64,000 nt of DNA, taken from NCBI RefSeq assembly GCF_013178945.1, contig NZ_JABFDM010000017.1, positions 1-64,000 of the forward strand. The letters run 5' to 3'. Positions 58,818 through 64,000 of this stretch are shown in pieces. This DNA is from Bradyrhizobium aeschynomenes. Lineage in GTDB: Bacteria > Pseudomonadota > Alphaproteobacteria > Rhizobiales > Xanthobacteraceae. The notes beneath the pieces were generated by a model, which saw only the letters and a list, made by a program, of their open reading frames with translations, did no database searches and was not told where the DNA came from. The position numbers were made by a program, and so were the translations under genes. Every line of letters begins with the position of its first letter. The first letter of the stretch is position 1.

Positions 58818-60761
58818 ATGCCTCCTGATTCCTCCCCCCATCACGGCGCCGCTCAGCCGCCCGCGTCCCTGGAGCAGGGAACGCTGGCTGGCACGCTGCG
58901 GCATCTCTGGCCCTTCATCTGGCCGAGCGATCGCGCCGATCTGAAGATGCGGGTGTTGTGGTCTGTGGTGCTGCTGCTCGCGGCCAAGGTCGCGACATTG
59001 GTGCTGCCCTTCACCTTCAAATGGGCCACCGACGCGCTGACGGGCGCGAACACCGCGCCGATCAAGCCGGACGACTGGGCGTTCTGGCTGGTCGCCTCGC
59101 CGATCGTGATGACCGCGAGCTACGGCGCGATGCGCGTGCTGATGGCGGTACTGACGCAATGGCGCGACGGTATTTTCGCCCGCGTCGCGATGCATGCGGT
59201 GCGAAAGCTCGCGACCATCACCTTCGTCCACATGCACGAATTGTCGCTGCGCTTTCATCTGGAGCGCAAGACCGGCGGATTGACGCGCGTGCTCGAGCGC
59301 GGCCGCAATGCGATCGAGACCATCGTGCGGATGGTGATCCTGCAGCTGATCCCGACCATCGTCGAGGTCTCGCTGCTGACCGCCGTGCTGCTGTGGCAGT
59401 TCGACTGGCGCTACGTGCTGGTGACGCTGACCATGGTCGCGGCCTATCTCTACTACACCTACATCGCGACTGAGTGGCGCATCGAGATCCGTCGCCGCAT
59501 GAACGACTCAGATACCGACGCCAACACCAAGGCGATCGACTCGCTTCTCAACTATGAGACGGTGAAGTATTTCGGCGCTGAGGCGCGCGAGGCCGAGCGC
59601 TACGACCGCTCGATGGAGCGATATGAGCGCGCCAGCGTGAAGACCTACACCTCGCTGGCGGTGTTGAATGCCGGGCAGGCCGTGATCTTCACGATCGGGC
59701 TCACGGTCGCGATGCTGATGTGCGCGCAGGGCGTGCGCCAGGGGCGCAACACGGTCGGCGACTTCGTCATGATCAACAGCATGATGATCCAGCTGTACCA
59801 GCCGCTGAACTTCATGGGCATGGTCTATCGCGAGATCAAGCAGGCGATCATCGACATCGAGATGATGTTCGGCGTGCTCACCAGGGATGCGGAGGTCAAG
59901 GACGCGCCTGGGGCGACGCCGCTGGTCGTGACATCGGGCCATGTCCGCTTCGAGGACGTCCGCTTCGCCTACGAGCCGGAGCGGCCAATCCTGCAAGGGC
60001 TGAGCTTCGAGGTGCCGGCCGGCAAGACGGTCGCCATCGTCGGTACCTCCGGCGCCGGCAAGTCGACCATCTCGCGGCTGCTGTTCCGCCTCTATGACGT
60101 CTCCGGCGGCCGCATCCTGATCGACGGGCAGGACATCCGCGACGTCACCCAGGTGTCGCTGCGCGCCCAGATCGGCATGGTGCCGCAGGACACGGTGCTG
60201 TTCAACGACACCATCCGCTACAACATCCGCTACGGCCGCTGGGACGCCGACGATGCCGCCGTCGAGGCGGCGGCGCGGCTGGCCCAGATCGACGGCCTGA
60301 TCCGGATGGCGCCCAAGGGCTATGAGACCCAGGTCGGCGAACGTGGCCTCAAGCTGTCCGGCGGCGAGAAGCAGCGGGTGGCGATCGCCCGGACGATTCT
60401 GAAGGGACCGCCGATTCTGGTGCTCGACGAGGCCACCTCGGCGCTCGACAGCCATACCGAGCACGAGATCCAGGAGGCGCTCGACGGCGTGTCGCGCAAC
60501 CGCACATCGCTGGTGATCGCGCACCGGCTCTCGACCATCGTGGCGGCGGACGAGATCATTGTGCTGGACCGCGGCCGGATCGCCGAGCGGGGCACCCATG
60601 CCGATCTGCTGGCGAGAGGCGGGCTGTATGCCGGCATGTGGAACCGGCAGCGCGAGGCCGAGGAGGCGCGCGAGAAGCTGGCGCAGATCGGCGACGACGC
60701 TGCTGCGCCGAACCGCAATCCGCCCGCGGCGACGGATCCGGTCGCCACAGCGGCCGAATAA
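58818..60761 (+). CDS. ABC exporter, Atm1/HMT1-like (ABCB7 family)
   Basis: The 647-residue protein is a half-transporter with six membrane helices (about residues 45-330) and a C-terminal ATPase with Walker A GTSGAGKST, LSGGEKQRVAIAR, Walker B ILVLDEATSALDS and the H-loop IAHRLST. The membrane domain has the Atm1 group pattern (NYETVKYFGAEAREAERYDRSM) that binds glutathione. It probably exports glutathione conjugates or polysulfides linked to iron-sulfur or heavy-metal handling. The ATG at 58818 is chosen over a TTG three bases upstream. Confidence 0.9.
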   Translation: MPPDSSPHHGAAQPPASLEQGTLAGTLRHLWPFIWPSDRADLKMRVLWSVVLLLAAKVATLVLPFTFKWATDALTGANTAPIKPDDWAFWLVASPIVMTASYGAMRVLMAVLTQWRDGIFARVAMHAVRKLATITFVHMHELSLRFHLERKTGGLTRVLERGRNAIETIVRMVILQLIPTIVEVSLLTAVLLWQFDWRYVLVTLTMVAAYLYYTYIATEWRIEIRRRMNDSDTDANTKAIDSLLNYETVKYFGAEAREAERYDRSMERYERASVKTYTSLAVLNAGQAVIFTIGLTVAMLMCAQGVRQGRNTVGDFVMINSMMIQLYQPLNFMGMVYREIKQAIIDIEMMFGVLTRDAEVKDAPGATPLVVTSGHVRFEDVRFAYEPERPILQGLSFEVPAGKTVAIVGTSGAGKSTISRLLFRLYDVSGGRILIDGQDIRDVTQVSLRAQIGMVPQDTVLFNDTIRYNIRYGRWDADDAAVEAAARLAQIDGLIRMAPKGYETQVGERGLKLSGGEKQRVAIARTILKGPPILVLDEATSALDSHTEHEIQEALDGVSRNRTSLVIAHRLSTIVAADEIIVLDRGRIAERGTHADLLARGGLYAGMWNRQREAEEAREKLAQIGDDAAAPNRNPPAATDPVATAAE

Positions 60762-60880
60762 GCCCGCGAACCGCCTTGATCCACAGTTAAGGAATCATTT
60801 TGACCTTCGCCGCGCATCGACCTAGTCAAGGCGGCGGTCCGCTCTGAGGTCAGAGGGACGACATCTCAACGAAGCAGGCC

Positions 60881-61579
60881 ATGTCGATCAGCAACTCCAT
60901 CCGCGCACAGATTCCGCCGATCCATCCCGAGGGCTATCCGTTCATCGGGGGCTTCGCCCTGGCCAGTCTGGTCCTGTTCTGGATCTTCACGCCGCTCGGC
61001 TGGATCGGCACCTTGCTCACCGTCTGGTGCGCGCTGTTCTTCCGCGATCCGATCCGGGTGACGCCGCAGCGGGACGGGCTGGTGGTGGCGCCGGCCGACG
61101 GGCGCATCTCCATGATCACGCGGGCACTGCCGCCGGCCGAGCTCGGCCTCGGCGACCGGCCGCTGTTGCGCGTTTCGATCTTCATGAGCGTGTTCAACGT
61201 GCATGTGAACCGCAGCCCGATTGCCGGCCGGATCGAGAAGATCTCCTACCGTCCCGGCGCCTTCATCAATGCCGAGCTGGACAAGGCCAGCGAGGACAAT
61301 GAGCGCAACTCGCTGGCGATCTCGACGCCGCACGGCAAGATCGGCGTGGTCCAGATCGCCGGTCTCGTGGCGCGGCGGATCGTGTCGTTCGTCCGTGAAG
61401 GCCAGACCGTCGGGGCCGGGGAGCGCTTCGGGCTGATCAGGTTCGGCTCGCGCCTCGACGTCTATCTGCCCGACGGCACGGAGGTTCTGGTCTCGGAAGG
61501 CCAGACCGCCATTGCCGGCGAAACCATCCTGGCCGATTTCGACGTGGCGGTGCCCGGACTGAGCTTCCGGAGCCAGTGA
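60881..61579 (+). CDS. psd: phosphatidylserine decarboxylase
   Basis: The 232-residue protein is of the short rhizobial Psd type, with a membrane segment (IGGFALASLVLFWIFTPLGW), MSVFNVHVNRSPIAG in the middle and the autocleavage site RFGSR near residue 187, where the serine becomes the pyruvoyl group. It makes phosphatidylethanolamine from phosphatidylserine and is followed by pssA, which makes its substrate. Confidence 0.93.
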   Translation: MSISNSIRAQIPPIHPEGYPFIGGFALASLVLFWIFTPLGWIGTLLTVWCALFFRDPIRVTPQRDGLVVAPADGRISMITRALPPAELGLGDRPLLRVSIFMSVFNVHVNRSPIAGRIEKISYRPGAFINAELDKASEDNERNSLAISTPHGKIGVVQIAGLVARRIVSFVREGQTVGAGERFGLIRFGSRLDVYLPDGTEVLVSEGQTAIAGETILADFDVAVPGLSFRSQ

Positions 61580-61666
61580 ACCGTCGCCGGGCCGGTGTGA
61601 CTCATTAACGGGACCTTGGGTCGCGATCCGGCACAAGGTCGAGACCTGCCACTCTGCGGTGTGATC

Positions 61667-62554
61667 ATGAGCTTCGATCCGAACTCTTCCGAACTGCGCC
61701 GTCGCCGCTTCCGCCCGATCCCGGTGCGGCTGCTGGTGCCGAACATGATCACCCTGCTGGCGATCTGCGCCGGCTTGACCGCGATCCGGCTGTCGACCGA
61801 GGGCCGGATGGAGCTCGCGGTCGGGGCCATCGTCTTCGCCGCCTTCCTGGATGGTATCGACGGCCGCATCGCGCGCATGATCAAGGGGCAGTCGAAGTTC
61901 GGTGCCGAGCTCGATAGCCTGGCCGATTTCGTGAATTTCGGCGTGGCACCGGGCCTGATCCTGTATTTCTGGCAGCTTCACGAACTGCGCGACGGCGGCT
62001 GGATCGCCGCCATGATGTACGCCATCAGCGGCGGGCTGCGGCTGGCGCGCTTCAATGCCAGCATCGACGACCCCAACAAGCCGCCCTTCGCCGCCAATTT
62101 CTTCACCGGCGTGCCGGCGCCGCTCGGCGCTATCACGGTGCTGCTGCCGGTCTATCTCGCGTTTCTGGACCTGCCGAAGCCGCCCGCGCTGGTGACCGCG
62201 TTCTACACGCTGCTGATCGCCTTCCTGATGGTGTCGCGGCTGCCCGTGTTCTCCGGCAAGACCGCGCGGATGCGCGTCTCGCCTGAGCTCGTGCTGCCGG
62301 TGTTCGCCGCCGTGGTGTTCTTCGTCGCGCTGCTGGTGGTCTATCCCTGGCACATCCTGTCGGCAGGCTCGATCCTCTATATGCTCAGCCTGCCGTTCGG
62401 CTGGCGGCTGTACCGTCAGCAGGCGGCGCGGCATGCCGCAGCTCTTGGCGACGCCGGCGTGGCAGCGCAATCGCCCTCGACGTCGGCGGCGCCCTTTGTG
62501 CCTGCAGGCGCGCCGGCCGAGCAGGAGCCGCGAGCACCGGATCGTCTGCACTGA
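61667..62554 (+). CDS. pssA: CDP-diacylglycerol--serine O-phosphatidyltransferase
   Basis: The 295-residue membrane protein has the CDP-alcohol phosphotransferase motif DGIDGRIARMIKGQSKFGAE...LDSLAD (D-G-x2-A-R-x8-G-x3-D-x3-D) and about eight helices. It makes phosphatidylserine, the substrate of Psd encoded 87 bases upstream. The ATG at 61667 has no strong ribosome site. The C-terminus is a charged Ala/Pro-rich tail. Confidence 0.93.
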   Translation: MSFDPNSSELRRRRFRPIPVRLLVPNMITLLAICAGLTAIRLSTEGRMELAVGAIVFAAFLDGIDGRIARMIKGQSKFGAELDSLADFVNFGVAPGLILYFWQLHELRDGGWIAAMMYAISGGLRLARFNASIDDPNKPPFAANFFTGVPAPLGAITVLLPVYLAFLDLPKPPALVTAFYTLLIAFLMVSRLPVFSGKTARMRVSPELVLPVFAAVVFFVALLVVYPWHILSAGSILYMLSLPFGWRLYRQQAARHAAALGDAGVAAQSPSTSAAPFVPAGAPAEQEPRAPDRLH

Positions 62555-62661
62555 GCGCAGGGCCGTAGTTCGGCCCGAAGCTTTGCCGCTTAGGACGCGT
62601 CAGTTATACCGGATGCAAGGACGGCGATCACGTCTGTCCGCAGCATCCGGAGAAAACGCCT

Positions 62662-63381
62662 GTGACAAGCTCTGCCGCCGCGCCCCTCGCTGCTTCCGTC
62701 CTCGAGGCGCTCGCGCGCTACGACACCCCGACGATCTGCAACGCCATGGAGATCGTGGCGCCCGAGCGCCGCCTGATCGGCTACACCACCAAGCCGCTGG
62801 TCTGTCCGTTCCCAGATCTGCCGCCGATGGTCGGCTACGCCCGCACCGCGACGATCCGGTCCGTGGTCAAGTCCGGCCTGCCCGCCGAGGAGCAGGCGAG
62901 GCGGCGCACCGACTACTATGAATATGTCGGCACCGGCCATGGCCCCCGCATTGTGGTGATCCAGGACATCGACGGCCCCGATATCGGCTACGGCGCGTTC
63001 TGGGGCGAGGTGCAGAGCAGCGTGCACAAGGCGCTCGGCTGCCTCGGCGTGATCACCGACGGATCGATCCGCGACATTCCGCAATGGGCTGATGGCTTCC
63101 AGGCGCTGGCGGGCTCGATCGGACCCTCGCACGCGTGGGTTCATGCAGAAAGCTTCGGCGGCGAGGTCCGCGTTGCCGGGATGACGGTGCGCTCCGACGA
63201 TCTGATCCATTCCGATCGTCACGGCGCGATCGTGATCCCCCATGACATCGCCGCCAAGCTGCCCGAGGCGGCCGAGCTATGCGCCCGCCGCGAGACGCCG
63301 ATCCTGGAGATCGCGCGATCGGCGGATTTCTCGCTCGAGAAGCTGAAGGCCGCGCTGAAGCGCTCGGCCGAGATTCACTGA
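62662..63381 (+). CDS. RraA-like protein (4-hydroxy-4-methyl-2-oxoglutarate aldolase/RNase E inhibitor fold)
   Basis: The 239-residue protein has the RraA fold: DTPTICNAMEIVAP near the N-terminus, and ALGCLGVITDGSIRDIPQW, the G-x-x-x-D-G-x-x-R-D metal and substrate motif of the aldolase members. A GTG start at 62662 is supported by GGAGAAAA upstream. The family includes aldolases for pyruvate-derived products and RNase E regulators; the intact D/R pair favours a lyase. It follows pssA. Confidence 0.85.
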   Translation: MTSSAAAPLAASVLEALARYDTPTICNAMEIVAPERRLIGYTTKPLVCPFPDLPPMVGYARTATIRSVVKSGLPAEEQARRRTDYYEYVGTGHGPRIVVIQDIDGPDIGYGAFWGEVQSSVHKALGCLGVITDGSIRDIPQWADGFQALAGSIGPSHAWVHAESFGGEVRVAGMTVRSDDLIHSDRHGAIVIPHDIAAKLPEAAELCARRETPILEIARSADFSLEKLKAALKRSAEIH

Positions 63382-63659
63382 GCACGGCTGCTCGCAGCAC
63401 GTTCAAGGGCCGCACCGCGCGACGGTGCGGCATTCGCCGGCAATGCCGGCCTCGGCCCGGCCGACGAGCGCACCCGGACGATTACGGGGGCGAGGCGTCG
63501 ACGCCAGCTCAAACGCGCGATTTCGGTGACTGATTACCCGTCAGTCCGCCCGATCGGCCGAGGGTTAAGCGGCTCTCGCTCGTTGAGAAGATTTTATCCA
63601 TCAAGCTTTACCTGATGGCTAGCCTGTCCGGATAGGCATGTCTTTCGAGGGCGAGAGAC
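63382..63659. other. intergenic region before the terminal sensor gene
   Basis: About 278 bases. No gene and no clear promoter or terminator is recognised. Confidence 0.35.
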
Positions 63660-64000
63660 ATGCGCAGGCTGATATCGAAATCGATGCCGTTGTTCGGCCG
63701 GCTCGACCGGGCCGTCGACAGGGTGGTGCGGCTGATCGGGCATTTCGGCAGCGCGGTGATCGGCCTGTCGGCGATCGCGCTGGTGTGGTCCGGCATCTTT
63801 TATACGATCTCGGAAGAATACGCGCGCACCGAACAGTCGGCGCTCAAGAACGGCTCCAATCTGGCGCGTGCCTTCGAGGAGCAGATCATCCGCTCGATCC
63901 GCGCCGCGGACCAGACCCTGCGCTATGTCCGTGATTCCTATGCCAAGGATCCGCAGAACTTCGACATGTCGCTCTGGTCGAAGAACAGCCAGTTCTTGTC
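63660..64000 (+). CDS. N-terminal part of a membrane sensor protein (runs off the window)
   Basis: The ATG at 63660 begins a frame that stays open to the end of the window (113 full codons). It has a basic N-terminus, one membrane helix (SAVIGLSAIALVWSGIFYTI, about residues 32-51) and the start of a periplasmic ligand domain (ARAFEEQIIRSIRAADQTLRYVRDSY), in the style of Cache sensors. The output domain, such as a histidine kinase or GGDEF/EAL, is beyond the window. Confidence 0.7.
   Translation, partial: MRRLISKSMPLFGRLDRAVDRVVRLIGHFGSAVIGLSAIALVWSGIFYTISEEYARTEQSALKNGSNLARAFEEQIIRSIRAADQTLRYVRDSYAKDPQNFDMSLWSKNSQFL

Noticed and set aside
60787..60801. TTAA-N7-TTTT upstream of psd as a CtrA box
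   Set aside because: The second half does not match TTAA, and nothing else supports cell-cycle control of psd.
60866..62551. 561-codon antisense frame over psd and pssA
   Set aside because: The plus strand carries two complete phospholipid enzymes; the frame has no motif.
1..64000. CRISPR array, tRNA or rRNA genes, prophage or intact insertion sequence
   Set aside because: No regularly spaced repeats, no cloverleaf-like sequence, and no transposase, integrase or phage structural gene was recognised by eye.

Overview
The window looks like chromosomal DNA of a high-GC alphaproteobacterium, most likely Bradyrhizobium or a close relative in the Nitrobacteraceae. The grounds are codon usage, protein families typical of that group (DUF2865, DUF1289 next to a retropepsin-like protease, class II DAHP synthase, rhizobial-type Psd/Pss, a PleC/DivJ-like kinase behind a CtrA box) and intergenic palindromes of a kind common in Bradyrhizobium. 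No tRNA, rRNA, CRISPR array, intact insertion sequence or prophage was recognised.

Region 1 (1-13 kb) is a catabolic-looking uptake and redox locus. It holds a ferredoxin-NADP reductase, an AprA-like flavoprotein, an AprB-like 2x[4Fe-4S] ferredoxin, a HEAT-repeat protein, an SDR dehydrogenase and an RpiR regulator. Divergent from the regulator lies a branched-chain-type ABC operon (Tat-exported binding protein, two permeases, two ATPases), then a third ATPase that has lost its helical subdomain and signature motif, then an aldehyde dehydrogenase. No sat, dsr or qmo gene is present, so the AprAB-like pair is unlikely to serve classical sulfur oxidation. The substrate is unknown. This is the best candidate for an undescribed system.

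Region 2 (13-24 kb) has dusA, a DUF1289/protease/histidine-kinase group, a PepSY protein with a TonB-dependent receptor under a perfect palindrome resembling a Zur box, a beta-hydroxyacid dehydrogenase, a VOC protein and the Fe-S carrier Mrp. Region 3 (24-30 kb) is a TRAP transporter with two tandem TakP-like binding proteins convergent to one DctQ/DctM pair, followed by a cation diffusion facilitator.

Region 4 (30-36 kb) is accessory-like. It has an orphan 160-aa protein, a START-fold/alpha-beta-hydrolase membrane fusion, a membrane metallophosphatase, and a decayed piece of a second copy of that metallophosphatase. Region 5 (36-47 kb) carries moaA with a spermidine-synthase-like gene, gph, rpiA, a DUF2059 protein, gor, a DUF4336 protein, an orthocaspase with an SH3 tail, an ArsR/SRPBCC pair with a clear operator, a TauE/SafE exporter and a broken metallophosphoesterase.

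Region 6 (47-64 kb) opens with a repeat-like block of nested hairpins. Then come an alpha/beta hydrolase, aroG-dgkA-nadE-like (the last a probable pseudoenzyme), two secreted proteins, a cysS operon with a possible cysteine-rich leader peptide (cysS, a 37-aa membrane protein, a GNAT enzyme, cimA), a VOC protein, a LOG protein, an Atm1-type ABC exporter, psd-pssA, an RraA-like protein and the start of a membrane sensor cut off by the window end.
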